Shown: one piece after another, positions 40,935-50,953 of the stretch
Position numbering within the stretch: position 1 is the stretch's first letter
Layout of the letters: each line of letters begins with the position of its first letter
Source: Planococcus maritimus
GTDB lineage: Bacteria > Bacillota > Bacilli > Bacillales_A > Planococcaceae
DNA: 64,000 nt
Assembly: GCF_001592825.1 (NCBI RefSeq)
Contig: NZ_LTZG01000001.1
Span: 310,001-374,000 of the forward strand
Reading direction: 5' to 3'
Translations under genes and position numbers: made by a program
Notes under the pieces: generated by a model
Told to the model about the DNA's origin: nothing
Database searches by the model: none
The model's input: the letters and a program-made list of their open reading frames with translations, nothing else

Positions 40935-41690
40935 TCAATCCTCCGCTGTCTCCTGCAATTTAAGGATGGCAAGCTGTGCTGCCTTCTGCTCCGCTTCCTT
41001 TTTGGAGCGCCCGTCGCCTAGACCTAATTCCTGGTCTCCTAGGGAAACGCGCGTCACAAAAATACGGCTATGTGCAGGACCCTTTTCTTCGATGATTTCA
41101 TAATTCAAGGTACCGGTATTTTTTTGCTGTACCAGCTCCTGCAATTGGCTTTTGTAATCCATCGCATGAGAAAAAGCACCGACTTCCACTTTCGGGAATA
41201 GCACTACCTCTAAAAAGGCTACGACCTTTTCCAAGCCCTGATCCAGGTAAAGCGCACCGACAAATGACTCGAAGACGTCTGCAAGAAGGGCAGGTCGTGT
41301 TCTGCCGCCTGTCAGTTCCTCGCCTTTGCCGAGCAAAATGTATCTGCCAAAGCCTAGTTCATTAGCGAAAAGGACAAGAGATGGCTCACATACAATCGAT
41401 GCGCGCAATTTGGTCAATTCACCTTCAGCCATTTCGGGATATTTCATATAGAGGAAATGCGATACCGACAATTCCAGCACGGCGTCACCCAAAAACTCCA
41501 GGCGTTCATTGTCCGTAAATTGTCTTCTTCGATGCTCATTCACATAAGATGAATGGGTAAATGCCTGCTGCAAAAGGGCAGGCCGTTCAAACTGGATGTC
41601 CAGCTCTTTTTGCAATTGCTCAAACGCCTGTTTCGCGCTTTCTTTGAGCGCTATTTGTTTAGTGTTTTTCGGTTTTCGTTTCATCGCCAT
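40935..41690 (-). CDS. rnc: Ribonuclease III
   Basis: Double-strand-specific endoribonuclease for rRNA and scRNA processing. The protein has 251 residues. The catalytic signature [20 protein letters not shown] and the second acidic site [13 protein letters not shown] are present. A C-terminal double-stranded-RNA-binding domain (about 175-247) ends in [20 protein letters not shown]. The ATG follows AGGAAGG. It is first in the rnc-smc-ftsY group, driven by a promoter that overlaps the acpP terminator. Confidence 0.97.
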   Translation of the reverse strand: MAMKRKPKNTKQIALKESAKQAFEQLQKELDIQFERPALLQQAFTHSSYVNEHRRRQFTDNERLEFLGDAVLELSVSHFLYMKYPEMAEGELTKLRASIVCEPSLVLFANELGFGRYILLGKGEELTGGRTRPALLADVFESFVGALYLDQGLEKVVAFLEVVLFPKVEVGAFSHAMDYKSQLQELVQQKNTGTLNYEIIEEKGPAHSRIFVTRVSLGDQELGLGDGRSKKEAEQKAAQLAILKLQETAED

Positions 41691-41723
41691 TTTTATCTGC
41701 CTTCCTCTATTGTTCTCTTGTTG

Positions 41724-41752
41724 ATTTTACCTGTTTTTCAGGCATTGTGCAA
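41724..41752 (-). promoter_or_regulatory. Sigma-A promoter of rnc-smc-ftsY
   Basis: -35 TTGCAC (41747-41752), 17-bp spacer, -10 TAAAAT (41724-41729). The -35 box lies in the tail of the acpP terminator. Confidence 0.68.
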
Positions 41753-41788
41753 AAAGAGAATTGACGCACAGCTAGGCTGTGCGTCAAT
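41753..41788 (-). terminator. Terminator after acpP
   Basis: Perfect 12-bp stem ATTGACGCACAG/CTGTGCGTCAAT with a 5-nt loop, followed by TCTCTTTTTG on the minus strand. It lies between acpP and rnc and overlaps the start of the rnc promoter region. Confidence 0.78.
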
Positions 41789-41829
41789 CTTGTGTGCTAT
41801 CAAGCTGGGACGAATCCCGTTTATTCAAC

Positions 41830-42066
41830 TTAAGCTTGTTGTTTTTCGATGTAAGTTACTGCGTCGCCTACTGTTGCCATTCCTTCTGCATCTTCATCGG
41901 AAATTTCCATATCGAATTCGTCTTCTAGCTCCATGACCAATTCAACTACATCCAATGAATCCGCTCCAAGGTCGTTTGTGAAAGATGCTTCAGGTTTCAC
42001 TTCGCTTTCTTCCACACCAAGACGATCTACGATTACTTTGGTTACGCGTTCCAATACTGTTGACAA
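41830..42066 (-). CDS. acpP: Acyl carrier protein
   Basis: Carries growing acyl chains on 4'-phosphopantetheine in fatty acid synthesis. The protein has 78 residues. Ser37 in the [12 protein letters not shown] motif is the attachment site. The start is set at TTG (42066), which gives [17 protein letters not shown], aligned residue for residue with B. subtilis AcpP, and lies 5 nt after GGGGAGGTGA. An in-frame GTG three codons earlier is part of that ribosome site. It is last in the fapR-controlled operon. Confidence 0.97.
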   Translation of the reverse strand: MSTVLERVTKVIVDRLGVEESEVKPEASFTNDLGADSLDVVELVMELEDEFDMEISDEDAEGMATVGDAVTYIEKQQA

Positions 42067-42106
42067 TGCCGTCACCTCCCCTCAAATCAGTATACATAAT
42101 TGTTGA

Positions 42107-42853
42107 CTACATGACCATGCCGCCGTCCAAATGCAAAGTTTGGCCGGTTACATAATTTGCTTCATCCGAAGCGAGGAATAATGCCGCATTTGCCACATCT
42201 TCCGGCGCGCCGAAGCGAGCAAGAGGAATTTGGGCGAGCATGCTCGATTGCACATCGTCGCTGAGTTTTTCCGTCATATCGGTCGTGATGAATCCAGGGG
42301 CCACGGCGTTAGCAGTGATGCCACGACTCGCAAGTTCTCTTGCTGTTGTTTTCGTTAAGCCGATGACGCCCGCTTTTGCCGCTACATAATTCGCTTGTCC
42401 TGCATTGCCCATGACGCCAACGATCGATGCGATATTGACGATGCGGCCCGCACGCTGTTTCATCATTTGACGTGTTACAGCTTTCGTGCACAAGAAAACA
42501 CCTTTTAAGTTCGTGTTGATCACGTCATCCCATTCGTCTTCTTTCATGCGCATCATCAAATTATCGCGTGTGATGCCGGCGTTATTGACGAGAATATCGA
42601 TCGAGCCAAATTCCTTTATCGCCGCATCCGCCATCGATTTTACCGCATCTGCGTCGGCCACATTTGCCTTAATTGCAATGGCTTTGCCGCCCGCTTGTTC
42701 GATCTCGTTGACAACAGCCTCCGCCTTGTCCTGGCTGCCACTGTAGTTGACGACAATATTTGCACCTTCTTCAGCAAAGCGCCGGGCGATAGCCGCCCCA
42801 ATACCGCGCGATGCTCCTGTAACGATGGCTGTTTTTCCCGTAAGTTTACTCAT
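42107..42853 (-). CDS. fabG: 3-oxoacyl-[acyl-carrier-protein] reductase
   Basis: NADPH-dependent reduction of beta-ketoacyl-ACP, a short-chain dehydrogenase. The protein has 248 residues. The NADPH-binding [16 protein letters not shown] motif and catalytic triad Ser143, Tyr156, Lys160 (NYVAAK) are all present. It overlaps the fabD stop by 4 nt (ATGA) and is followed by acpP after 40 nt. Confidence 0.98.
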   Translation of the reverse strand: MSKLTGKTAIVTGASRGIGAAIARRFAEEGANIVVNYSGSQDKAEAVVNEIEQAGGKAIAIKANVADADAVKSMADAAIKEFGSIDILVNNAGITRDNLMMRMKEDEWDDVINTNLKGVFLCTKAVTRQMMKQRAGRIVNIASIVGVMGNAGQANYVAAKAGVIGLTKTTARELASRGITANAVAPGFITTDMTEKLSDDVQSSMLAQIPLARFGAPEDVANAALFLASDEANYVTGQTLHLDGGMVM

Positions 42854-43788
42854 GTGGTCAACTCCTCTACCGCTTTTTCAAACGATTCCAAATCATAGAC
42901 CGGAATCACTTTTACGGAACGGTCGATTTTTTTCACCAAACCGCTCAGTACTTTGCCAGGGCCGACTTCTACAAAGGTCGTAACCCCAAGCTCGATCATT
43001 TTTCTCACCGATTGTTCCCAAAGCACAGGAGAATACAATTGATGGATCAACATGTCCTGTAGTTGGGTCGCGTTTGTTTCCGGCTCCGCTTTAAAGTTCG
43101 TGACGACGGGAACTTTAGCGTTCAGCAAGAATGAATCGCTCAGTACCTTTGCCAAGTCATGTGACGCTGCGCGCATTAATTCTGAATGGAACGGGCCACT
43201 GACGTCAAGTGAAATCGCACGTTTGGCACCGCGTTCTTTGGCCAGCTCACAGGCTTTTTCTACGCCCGCTTTCGTACCTGAGATGACAATTTGCCCTGGG
43301 CAATTTAAGTTAGCCAATTGAACCACACCGGCGCTATTGGTCGCATCATCCGTTACTTCTTCGAGCGTGTCTGCAGCCATGCCTAAAATAGCAGCCATCG
43401 CGCCTTCGCCTGCAGGAACCGCTTCATTCATGAATAGGCCGCGCTTATGAACCACTTCTACCGCTTTCGGGAATTCAAGCACATTCGATGCGACAAGCGC
43501 ACTGTATTCGCCAAGGCTATGGCCCGCTGTATAATCCGGTCGCACACCTGCGCGGATCAGTCGTTCCGTAATCATCGAGCTAACGGTCAAAAGTGCCGGT
43601 TGCGCGTGATATGTCAAAGTCAATTCTTCCTGGGGGCCTTCGAGCATCAATTTCGACAATTCCATTCCAAGCACTTGGTCTGCGCTATCGAAAAATTGGC
43701 GGCTCTTGTCATCTTCCAGAAAGCTTTCGCCCATGCCCACTGTCTGTGAGCCTTGTCCAGGATAAATAAATGCGATTTGCTTTCTCAT
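42850..43788 (-). CDS. fabD: Malonyl-CoA:ACP transacylase
   Basis: Transfers malonyl groups from CoA to ACP. The protein has 312 residues. The start [15 protein letters not shown], the nucleophile Ser91 in [13 protein letters not shown] and the GPFHSELM histidine are conserved. It overlaps both neighbours by 4 nt, so the three genes plsX, fabD and fabG are translationally coupled. Confidence 0.98.
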   Translation of the reverse strand: MRKQIAFIYPGQGSQTVGMGESFLEDDKSRQFFDSADQVLGMELSKLMLEGPQEELTLTYHAQPALLTVSSMITERLIRAGVRPDYTAGHSLGEYSALVASNVLEFPKAVEVVHKRGLFMNEAVPAGEGAMAAILGMAADTLEEVTDDATNSAGVVQLANLNCPGQIVISGTKAGVEKACELAKERGAKRAISLDVSGPFHSELMRAASHDLAKVLSDSFLLNAKVPVVTNFKAEPETNATQLQDMLIHQLYSPVLWEQSVRKMIELGVTTFVEVGPGKVLSGLVKKIDRSVKVIPVYDLESFEKAVEELTT

Positions 43789-44777
43789 GATGATTGTTCC
43801 TCCTTCAAGGTGCTGTAAATCTTGCCGGCTACATCATACTCAACCATTGTCCGCGCTTGGCGGATGGCATTGTACAATGCGGTGCCGTTGGATGAACCGT
43901 GTGCTTTAATGACCGGCGCTTTTAGGCCGAATAATCCTGCACCGCCATATTCACTGTAATCCAACATGCCTTTTAACGCGCTCAAATCATTTTTTACAAG
44001 CATTGCTGCAATTTTGGTCTTGGTCGACGCCATGAAAACGTCTTTGATCATGGCGAATACATTCATCGCGGTTCCTTCAATCGTCTTCAAGACCATATTG
44101 CCGGTAAAGCCGTCTGTGACGACTACATCAGCTGCGCCGTTAAGTAAGTCGCGCGACTCCACGTTGCCGATGAAGTTGACAGGTGCTTCTTTAAGCAAAG
44201 GAAATGCTGATTTTGTCAGTTCATTGCCTTTTTTCTCCTCTGTCCCGATATTCAGCAAGCCGACCGTTGGGTTCTCGATGCCTCTCACTTTTTCAGCATA
44301 TATGCTGCCCATGATGGCGTATTGCACAAGATGCTCTGGTTTGGCATCGGCGTTCGCACCGAGGTCGAGCATCAAAAAGCCTTTGCCGTCCATCGTCGGT
44401 AAAGTCGGCGCCAGTGCCGGACGGTCGACTCCGTCAATGCGGCCGACAATAAACAAACCAGCGGACATAAGTGCCCCTGTATTCCCTGCAGATACCGCTG
44501 CGTCCGCGATGCCTTCTTTAACGGCTTCAGCCATGCGGACCATCGATGCATCTTTTTTGCGGCGCACCGAACGGACCGGATCGTCTTCCGATTCGATCAC
44601 TTCCGTACAATGGATAATAGTCAATCGATCTTGCGTTTTTATGTATTCGTCGATTTTATCTTGCTGCCCGTAAAGTAAAATTTCCACGTCGCTAAACGCT
44701 TCGAGCGCTTGTTTGACACCTTCGATGATTTCTTTTGGGGCGTTGTCCCCGCCCATTGCATCAATCGCTATTTTCAC
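43785..44777 (-). CDS. plsX: Phosphate acyltransferase PlsX
   Basis: Converts acyl-ACP to acyl-phosphate for the PlsY step of phosphatidic acid synthesis. The protein has 330 residues, peripheral on the membrane. [32 protein letters not shown] and [14 protein letters not shown] are family motifs. The start codon is GTG, overlapping the fapR stop as GTGA. Confidence 0.97.
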   Translation of the reverse strand: MKIAIDAMGGDNAPKEIIEGVKQALEAFSDVEILLYGQQDKIDEYIKTQDRLTIIHCTEVIESEDDPVRSVRRKKDASMVRMAEAVKEGIADAAVSAGNTGALMSAGLFIVGRIDGVDRPALAPTLPTMDGKGFLMLDLGANADAKPEHLVQYAIMGSIYAEKVRGIENPTVGLLNIGTEEKKGNELTKSAFPLLKEAPVNFIGNVESRDLLNGAADVVVTDGFTGNMVLKTIEGTAMNVFAMIKDVFMASTKTKIAAMLVKNDLSALKGMLDYSEYGGAGLFGLKAPVIKAHGSSNGTALYNAIRQARTMVEYDVAGKIYSTLKEEQSS

Positions 44778-45358
44778 GAATTGTCACCTTCACTTTGTTC
44801 AGTCATGCGGTACATTTCAAATGTCCCGATAAAAACTACTGCCTGGTCTACCGTCGACACCACTTTAACGAACGCGCGATGCTTGTGCGGCTGGCGATCC
44901 GTTACTTGCGCTTTTGCGACGACTCGCTGCCCAGCTTTAACTGGCTTCAGGAACTGCAATTCCGATTTAACGGTAAGCGCCAATTCTTCATTCATCACCG
45001 CAACCGCCAAGGAATTGGCTTGCGCAAACAGATGGTGCCCCCTAGCAATTCGATTGCGTTGGAAAACGTGTTCCGGTTTAACGTCAAAAATGGAAATGGC
45101 TTTATTGTCCAGTTCTATGTCGATTATTTCACCGATCACTTCGTCAATCGGCAAGGATTTCACTTCGTCGTCAAAAGTTTTCTCGGCGACATGCTTAATG
45201 CGCTCCCGAAGTTCGGGAATCGAAAGCTCCATCCGGTCGAGACGGATCGTCTGCACACTGACTCCGAACTCGATCGATAATTCTTCATCGGTCACGAACG
45301 GATTGTCTTTAATTGAGGATTTCAGCGCTTCCTGTCGCTCTTTTTTTGGTTTTCTCAC
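44774..45358 (-). CDS. fapR: Fatty acid biosynthesis transcriptional regulator FapR
   Basis: Repressor of lipid synthesis genes, released from DNA by malonyl-CoA. The protein has 194 residues. An N-terminal helix-turn-helix ([19 protein letters not shown]) is joined by a linker helix to a hot-dog-fold effector domain ([17 protein letters not shown]). The GTG at 45358 ([13 protein letters not shown]) matches the B. subtilis N-terminus and follows GGCGGTGA. An upstream GTG-free extension to 45382 would cover its own operator. The operator at 45375-45393 shows it represses its own operon. Confidence 0.97.
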   Translation of the reverse strand: MRKPKKERQEALKSSIKDNPFVTDEELSIEFGVSVQTIRLDRMELSIPELRERIKHVAEKTFDDEVKSLPIDEVIGEIIDIELDNKAISIFDVKPEHVFQRNRIARGHHLFAQANSLAVAVMNEELALTVKSELQFLKPVKAGQRVVAKAQVTDRQPHKHRAFVKVVSTVDQAVVFIGTFEMYRMTEQSEGDNS

Positions 45359-45374
45359 TATGTCACCGCCCGCT

Positions 45375-45393
45375 ATTAGCACTTGGTACTAAT
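45375..45393 (-). promoter_or_regulatory. FapR operator
   Basis: On the minus strand ATTAGTACCAAGTGCTAAT, an almost perfect palindrome (ATTAG-ACC...-CTAAT) matching the known FapR box. It begins 3 bp downstream of the -10 of the fapR promoter, so bound FapR would block RNA polymerase. Confidence 0.88.
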
Positions 45394-45396
45394 ATG

Positions 45397-45425
45397 AGTA
45401 TATAAACAACAAAAAAAGAATGCAA
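45397..45425 (-). promoter_or_regulatory. Sigma-A promoter of fapR-plsX-fabD-fabG-acpP
   Basis: -35 TTGCAT (45420-45425), 17-bp spacer, -10 TATACT (45397-45402). It lies between the recG stop and fapR, with the FapR operator directly downstream. Confidence 0.75.
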
Positions 45426-45447
45426 GGAAAATCGGTCTCCTCGCATC

Positions 45448-47490
45448 CTAATCAAGTCTACCGCCTTCGAGAATGCCAGAGTCTTCAAGCATGGCCCGCA
45501 GGCATTTCGTTTCCTCCGAAACCCAAAATGAGTCACTGGCGATCAACGCCTCGGCATCTTTTCTTGCCGCTTCAAGTGCCCGGTAATCATGGACTAGGTC
45601 CGCCATGCGGAATTCCGGTATGCCGCTTTGCTTGCGCCCAAAGAAATCCCCCGGTCCGCGCAGCTCCAAATCCTTTTCAGCTAGGATAAAGCCGTCATTG
45701 GTCTCCGTCATCGAATTCATGCGCTCTTTGCCGATTTCTGTTTTCGGATCCGCCAATAACACACAATAAGACTGGTCACTGCCGCGCCCGACGCGTCCGC
45801 GCAATTGATGTAGCTGAGACAAGCCAAATCGCTCTGCGTCATAAATGAGCATGAACGATGCATTTGGGACGTTAACACCCACTTCAACGACAGTGGTCGA
45901 CACCAGTACAGCAATTTTTCCTTCTGCAAATTCACGCATCGTCTGCTCTTTTTCGTCTGGATGCAGCCGGCCATGCATCAACCCCACCGTATGGCGCCCT
46001 TCGAAATAAACCGTCAATTGCTGGTACAGTTCGACGGCATTCTGATATTCCAAGGTTTCGGATTCTTCAATCAGCGGAGCGATGACATACGCTTGTCTTC
46101 CAGCGAGAAGCTCTTTTTCCATGCGGCCGACGATCTTGCCAAACATCTCTTTTTTCATCCAATAGGTTTCGATTTCTTTTCGCCCAGCCGGCATTTCATC
46201 AATGATCGACACATCCATTTCACCGAAAGCCGAAATCGCGAGCGTTCTCGGAATTGGCGTCGCTGTCATAAACAATACATCCGGATTCAAGGCTTTATCT
46301 TTCAACACTCTGCGCTGGTCAACGCCAAAACGGTGCTGCTCATCCGTGATGACGAGGCCCAAGCTTTTGAACAACACTTCCGGTTGAATCAACGCGTGGG
46401 TCCCAATCAGGATATCGATTTCGCCATCCACTAAGCGCTTTAATACTTCTTTGCGCCGCTTGCCTTTAACAGACCCCGTCAACAAGGCAACACTAACCCC
46501 AAAAGGCCGGAACCATTCTTCAAGCGTATTGGCATGTTGCTCCGCTAGAATTTCGGTCGGTGCCATGAGCGCCCCTTGTTTACCTGCTGTTACGGCCGCA
46601 TACAAAGCAATTGCCGCAACAACCGTTTTGCCGGATCCGACGTCCCCTTGCAATAAACGGTTCATCCGGAACGGTTCTTTCATATCGCGGCAAATTTCGT
46701 TGACGACTCGCTTTTGCGCACTGGTCAAATCGAACGGCAAATCATCGATAAACTTTTTCAAGCGATTTAAATCATAGTCAATAAACGATCCGCCTTCCGC
46801 TTCGCGGTTTTTCTTGCGCAACGCCTGCATCTTCAACTGGAATTGCAGTAATTCTTCGTACACAAAGCGACGTCTTGCTTGTTTGAGTGACGATGCATCT
46901 TCTGGAAAATGGACGGTCTCGAGTGCTTGTTCAAACGGCAGTAATTGATACTCTTCTCGGATGGAAGCGGGCAGGCAATCCGAGAGCTCGCCTTTTGTAG
47001 CGTCTAGCGCCTGCCGCATCAACTTGCGGAACGTCTTTTGGTGCATGGAACCTTTCAAGCTATACACCGGTTCAAAATCTGCACCGCCTGTCCGCGGTCC
47101 GATCGAATGGCTGGACACCGTGATCAATTGGCGGCCACGGTCCCATTTACCGGTCAAGGTAACGACCGCGCCGATTTGAAGTTTGGCTTTCACGTAATGT
47201 TGGTTAAAAAAAACCGCCTTGACCAGATGGCGGCCAACGAGCACCGTCACAGTCGTCCGCGATTTATTTTTCCCTAAAAAAAGGACGGAAGGCTCGTTTT
47301 CGACCCTTCCCTCCACCGTTACCCGTTCATTATGGGGCGTCTCAGCCAGGTCTTTGAGCTGAAAATCCTCGTGGCGATACGGAAAGGTCATGATCAAGTC
47401 TTCAAGACTCTCGATTTTCATGTCCCGCAGGGTTTCAGCCGCCTGTTTTCCGACCCCTTTCAACGAAGAGACCGGTGCTTTATTGTCCAC
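45448..47490 (-). CDS. recG: ATP-dependent DNA helicase RecG
   Basis: Branch-migrating helicase for stalled fork rescue. The protein has 680 residues. The N-terminal wedge/OB domain is followed by the helicase core: GDVGSGKTVVAAIA (motif I), MAPTEILAEQHA (Ia), DEQHRFGV (II), TATPIPRTL (III), then STTVVEVGVNVPNA and QLRGRVGRG (V, VI). The GTG start lies inside the end of sdaAA (11-nt overlap) without a strong ribosome site, so translation may depend on sdaAA. Confidence 0.97.
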   Translation of the reverse strand: MDNKAPVSSLKGVGKQAAETLRDMKIESLEDLIMTFPYRHEDFQLKDLAETPHNERVTVEGRVENEPSVLFLGKNKSRTTVTVLVGRHLVKAVFFNQHYVKAKLQIGAVVTLTGKWDRGRQLITVSSHSIGPRTGGADFEPVYSLKGSMHQKTFRKLMRQALDATKGELSDCLPASIREEYQLLPFEQALETVHFPEDASSLKQARRRFVYEELLQFQLKMQALRKKNREAEGGSFIDYDLNRLKKFIDDLPFDLTSAQKRVVNEICRDMKEPFRMNRLLQGDVGSGKTVVAAIALYAAVTAGKQGALMAPTEILAEQHANTLEEWFRPFGVSVALLTGSVKGKRRKEVLKRLVDGEIDILIGTHALIQPEVLFKSLGLVITDEQHRFGVDQRRVLKDKALNPDVLFMTATPIPRTLAISAFGEMDVSIIDEMPAGRKEIETYWMKKEMFGKIVGRMEKELLAGRQAYVIAPLIEESETLEYQNAVELYQQLTVYFEGRHTVGLMHGRLHPDEKEQTMREFAEGKIAVLVSTTVVEVGVNVPNASFMLIYDAERFGLSQLHQLRGRVGRGSDQSYCVLLADPKTEIGKERMNSMTETNDGFILAEKDLELRGPGDFFGRKQSGIPEFRMADLVHDYRALEAARKDAEALIASDSFWVSEETKCLRAMLEDSGILEGGRLD

Positions 47491-48379
47491 TGCCGACTAC
47501 CGAGCCACCGAAAATTTTGGATTCCAGCCATTTGCCTGTCGGTGTCGCGGCCAATCCGCCTTTCGCCGTTTCACGGAACGCGCTAGGCATTGCTTGGCCA
47601 ATTTCAAACATGGCACTGATGACTTCGTCGCACGGGATGCGGCTGGTTACGCCAGCGAGGGCCATATCTGCTGCAACGACCGCATTGGATGCACCCATCG
47701 CATTGCGTTTCACACATGGCACTTCTACGAGCCCCGCCACAGGGTCGCACACTAGACCGAGCATATTTTTCAAAGTGATGGCAAAAGCTTCCGAACTTTG
47801 CTGAGGTGTGCCGCCAGCCATTTCGATAATGGCAGCCGAGGCCATGGCAGCTGCAGAACCGACTTCTGCCTGACACCCGCCAGCTGCTCCTGAGATCGAA
47901 GCGTTATTCGCTACGACAAATCCGAAAGCACCCGAAGTGAACAAATAACGGATCATTTGCTCACGCGTCGGATTCAGTTTATTTTTTACGGCAAATAATG
48001 TTCCCGGCACAACCCCTGCAGACCCTGCTGTCGGTGTCGCGCAAATGGTGCCCATCGCCGCGTTCACTTCATTGGTCGCTACGGCTTTACTGACCGCATC
48101 GAGCAGTAGGTCACCAGACAAGCTATTGCCTTGCTGCATGTATTTCTGCAGCAGCACCGCGTCTCCACCCGTCAAGCCAGAAACGGAGTGCACGCCTTGC
48201 AGGCCTTTTTCAACCGCTTCTTCCATGACCGTCAAATTACGGTCCATTTGCTGCATAATATCTTCCCGCGAACGGTCTGTGATAAGCATTTCTTGCTCAA
48301 TCATGATTTCAGAAATGAGCTTGCCTTCTTTTTCTGCCCGTTCAACGAGTTCCCTTACATTTCGGAATAGAACATCCAT
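47480..48379 (-). CDS. sdaAA: L-serine dehydratase, alpha chain (iron-sulfur)
   Basis: Catalytic subunit of the oxygen-sensitive serine deaminase that makes pyruvate and ammonia. The protein has 299 residues. The cluster-binding cysteines lie in CATPTAGSAGVVPG, GLVCDPVAGLVEVPCVKRN. The ATG at 48379 (MDVLFRNVRELVE) follows AGGAGGTAAGAGAA; a longer frame to 48448 overlaps sdaAB and is rejected. It follows sdaAB by 16 nt and overlaps recG. Confidence 0.96.
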   Translation of the reverse strand: MDVLFRNVRELVERAEKEGKLISEIMIEQEMLITDRSREDIMQQMDRNLTVMEEAVEKGLQGVHSVSGLTGGDAVLLQKYMQQGNSLSGDLLLDAVSKAVATNEVNAAMGTICATPTAGSAGVVPGTLFAVKNKLNPTREQMIRYLFTSGAFGFVVANNASISGAAGGCQAEVGSAAAMASAAIIEMAGGTPQQSSEAFAITLKNMLGLVCDPVAGLVEVPCVKRNAMGASNAVVAADMALAGVTSRIPCDEVISAMFEIGQAMPSAFRETAKGGLAATPTGKWLESKIFGGSVVGSGQ

Positions 48380-48395
48380 TTCTCTTACCTCCTGT

Positions 48396-49058
48396 TTAGT
48401 CGGCGATGCGCGTGACTTGCGTAATGTTTGGCAATCCGCGCAATTCATCCATAACTTCTACGTTTACCGTTTGATCGACTTCGATGACCATCAATGCCAT
48501 GTCGCCGCGTTCTTTACGGGACACTTCCATATGGCCAATGTTGATGTCGTATTTATATAAGCAATTCGCTACGTTTGCGATACAACCCGAACGATCGTCG
48601 TGAACGACGAGAATCGCTGGGTGGTTGCCAGAGAGCCTGAGCGGGAAACCATTCAGTTCCGTAATTTCGATTTTGCCTCCACCGATTGAGATGCCCATCA
48701 TCGACATTTCGGATTTGTCATCCCCAATGACGATGCGCGCCGTATTCGGATGGTCGACATTCCCTGTTTCCGGGATAAATTCATAGCTCATGCCAAGCTT
48801 TTCCGCTTCTTCAAATGCGGTTTTGATGCGTTCGTCGAATGTATCGTAATCTAATAAGCCGCCGATAATCGCTACATCGGTCGAATGCCCTTTATAGGTT
48901 TCGGCGAAAGAACCGTACAAATGGATCTTTGCCCATGATGGCTGCCTACCAAATAGATCGCGCGCCACCCGGCCAATACGCGCTGCCCCTGCTGTATGCG
49001 AAGATGATGGCCCGATCATGACCGGGCCGATTATATCAAAAACAGATTTGAACTTCAT
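48396..49058 (-). CDS. sdaAB: L-serine dehydratase, beta chain
   Basis: Partner of SdaAA in the two-subunit Gram-positive serine dehydratase. The protein has 220 residues. The N-terminal FDIIGPVMIGPSSSHTAGAARIG motif (in part) and a C-terminal ACT domain (about 147-218, VVHDDRSGCIANVANCLY) are present. The ACT domain usually serves regulation. The ATG at 49058 lies 7 nt after GAGGGG. A promoter at 49094-49122 is just upstream. Confidence 0.96.
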   Translation of the reverse strand: MKFKSVFDIIGPVMIGPSSSHTAGAARIGRVARDLFGRQPSWAKIHLYGSFAETYKGHSTDVAIIGGLLDYDTFDERIKTAFEEAEKLGMSYEFIPETGNVDHPNTARIVIGDDKSEMSMMGISIGGGKIEITELNGFPLRLSGNHPAILVVHDDRSGCIANVANCLYKYDINIGHMEVSRKERGDMALMVIEVDQTVNVEVMDELRGLPNITQVTRIAD

Positions 49059-49093
49059 GCTCAAACCCCTCACTTTCCGTCTCGTATAATTTC

Positions 49094-49122
49094 ATTTTAC
49101 ATGAAAAGTGCACAGGAAACAA
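49094..49122 (-). promoter_or_regulatory. Promoter of sdaAB-sdaAA-recG
   Basis: -35 TTGTTT (49117-49122), 17-bp spacer, -10 TAAAAT (49094-49099) with TG directly before it. It lies between the fakA terminator and sdaAB; the remaining sequence at 49123-49231 shows nothing I can name. Confidence 0.65.
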
Positions 49123-49231
49123 AGATAATAAAGCGCATACATTGTCTTAACCGTGGGCTTTTCTCACCAGTTGCGAAGACTCTTTCTGCTGCACATCATT
49201 TTGCCCTTCACCTGAAACTTTTCTATTGTGG

Positions 49232-49276
49232 AAAAATAAAAAGCGGAAGCCCGGTGTCTTATTCCCGGACCTCCGC
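49232..49276 (-). terminator. Rho-independent terminator after fakA
   Basis: Stem GCGGAGGTCCGG/CCGGGCTTCCGC (two mismatches) with a 10-nt loop, followed by TTTTTATTTTTC on the minus strand. Confidence 0.88.
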
Positions 49277-49282
49277 CTAACA

Positions 49283-50935
49283 TTATTCAACTGCCAGAAT
49301 ATAAGGATAAAGTGGCTGCTTGCCATTGTGAATTTCCACTTCGACATCGCCATTCAATGATTCGATAAAGGCACCAAGTTTTTCAGCATCCGCTTCTTCG
49401 ACATCTTCTCCAAAGAGAATGGTGACGATTTCTGCATCCTCATCGACCAGTTTTTTGCACAGTTCTTCAGCGACTTTTTCCAAGCTTTCATCCGACACAA
49501 CAATCTTGCCTTCGGAAATCCCCATGAAATCGTCTTTTTTGATAGAGATGCCGTCAATCGATGTATCACGGACTGCAAAAGTGACCGATCCCGACTTGAC
49601 GTGCTGTATTGCGTCTCCCATCGCTTGGCGATTATCTGCGACGCCAGCTTCCGGATTGAAAGCGAGCAGCGCTGACATGCCTTGCGGGACATCTTTTGTC
49701 GGCACGACAGCCGCTTCAATATCGAGAAGTTCTGCCGCTTGTTCGGCTGCCATGATGATGTTTTTATTGTTCGGCAAAATCAGAACGCGCTCTGCGCCAA
49801 TTGAACGGACGGCATTGACGATATCTTCCGTCGATGGATTCATCGTTTGCCCGCCTTCGATCACATAGGAGGCTCCAATCGAACGAAGCAATTCTGCTAC
49901 GCCTTCACCCATTGCGATCGTGACGATTGCATAAGGATGTTTCGCTTCTTCCGATGGAGCGGATTTTTTATGGCCTTCCCCAACAATATCGGTGTGTTGC
50001 TGGCGCATGTTTTCGATCTTCATGCTGATCAAGCTTCCGTATTCTTGGCCGTATGTAAGAACTTTCCCTGGCTCTTCAGAGTGGATATGGATTTTCGCAA
50101 TTTCGTCATCTGAAATGACTAACAACGAATCGCCGTAAGCGCTCAAGTCCGTTCGAAATGCAGCTTCATTGAACGAACGTTTATCGTCTTCGAATTTAAC
50201 CATGAATTCTGTACAATAGCCGAATTCGATATCTTCTGTGTTCATGAAGCCAGCAATGTTTTTGTGATGCTCAGCACTGACCAAATCATCCATCGAATTA
50301 TCGATATGCTTCTCAGGTAGGGCTTCGCCTTTCAATGAGGCAAGAAATCCTTCGTAGACATAAACAAGACCTTGCCCGCCACTGTCAACAACACCAACTT
50401 CTTTGAGTACCGGCAATAGATCCGGAGTTCTCTCAAGTGATGCTTTTGCTTCTGTAACGACCGCTTCGAACAGCACGATAATGTCTTCTTCGCTGTCTGC
50501 CAAGCTCATGCCTTTAGCCGCCGCATCTTTCGCAACCGTCAGAATGGTTCCTTCTACCGGTTTCATGACCGCTTTATAGGCAGTCTCAACACCATGCTGC
50601 AGCGCTTCTGCCAATTTTTTCGCAGATAGTTCCGGCTCGTCAGCGATGAACTTGCCAAATCCGCGGAACAATTGGGATAAAATGACGCCCGAGTTGCCGC
50701 GCGCTCCCATTAGGAGGCCTTTCGATAAAGCACTTGCTGTTTTTCCGATATGTTCTTGTGCATGGGATTCCGTCTCTTTTGCACCGGATGTCATCGATAA
50801 ATTCATGTTCGTCCCAGTATCGCCATCAGGCACAGGGAAAACGTTCAATGCATCTACATAATCCGCATTTTGGTATAGATGGTGCGAACCCATCTGTACC
50901 ATCTCGGCGAATTTCACTCCGTTTAATGACTTCAT
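49283..50935 (-). CDS. fakA: Fatty acid kinase FakA (YloV, DAK2-domain protein)
   Basis: ATP-binding subunit that phosphorylates fatty acids held by a FakB (DegV-family) partner, feeding PlsX/PlsY. The protein has 550 residues. The N-terminal DhaL-type domain has PVPDGDTGTNMNLSM and GARGNSGVILSQLFRGF. The middle and C-terminal domains are typical of YloV. No fakB gene is in the window. The gene lies downstream of yloU, and its product is linked in function to plsX nearby. Confidence 0.94.
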   Translation of the reverse strand: MKSLNGVKFAEMVQMGSHHLYQNADYVDALNVFPVPDGDTGTNMNLSMTSGAKETESHAQEHIGKTASALSKGLLMGARGNSGVILSQLFRGFGKFIADEPELSAKKLAEALQHGVETAYKAVMKPVEGTILTVAKDAAAKGMSLADSEEDIIVLFEAVVTEAKASLERTPDLLPVLKEVGVVDSGGQGLVYVYEGFLASLKGEALPEKHIDNSMDDLVSAEHHKNIAGFMNTEDIEFGYCTEFMVKFEDDKRSFNEAAFRTDLSAYGDSLLVISDDEIAKIHIHSEEPGKVLTYGQEYGSLISMKIENMRQQHTDIVGEGHKKSAPSEEAKHPYAIVTIAMGEGVAELLRSIGASYVIEGGQTMNPSTEDIVNAVRSIGAERVLILPNNKNIIMAAEQAAELLDIEAAVVPTKDVPQGMSALLAFNPEAGVADNRQAMGDAIQHVKSGSVTFAVRDTSIDGISIKKDDFMGISEGKIVVSDESLEKVAEELCKKLVDEDAEIVTILFGEDVEEADAEKLGAFIESLNGDVEVEIHNGKQPLYPYILAVE

Positions 50936-50953
50936 AACCGAATTTTCCTCCTC

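Noticed and set aside
49147-49353. A 68-codon minus-strand frame between fakA and sdaAB
   Set aside because: It overlaps the end of fakA in another frame and runs through the fakA terminator; no ribosome site is visible.
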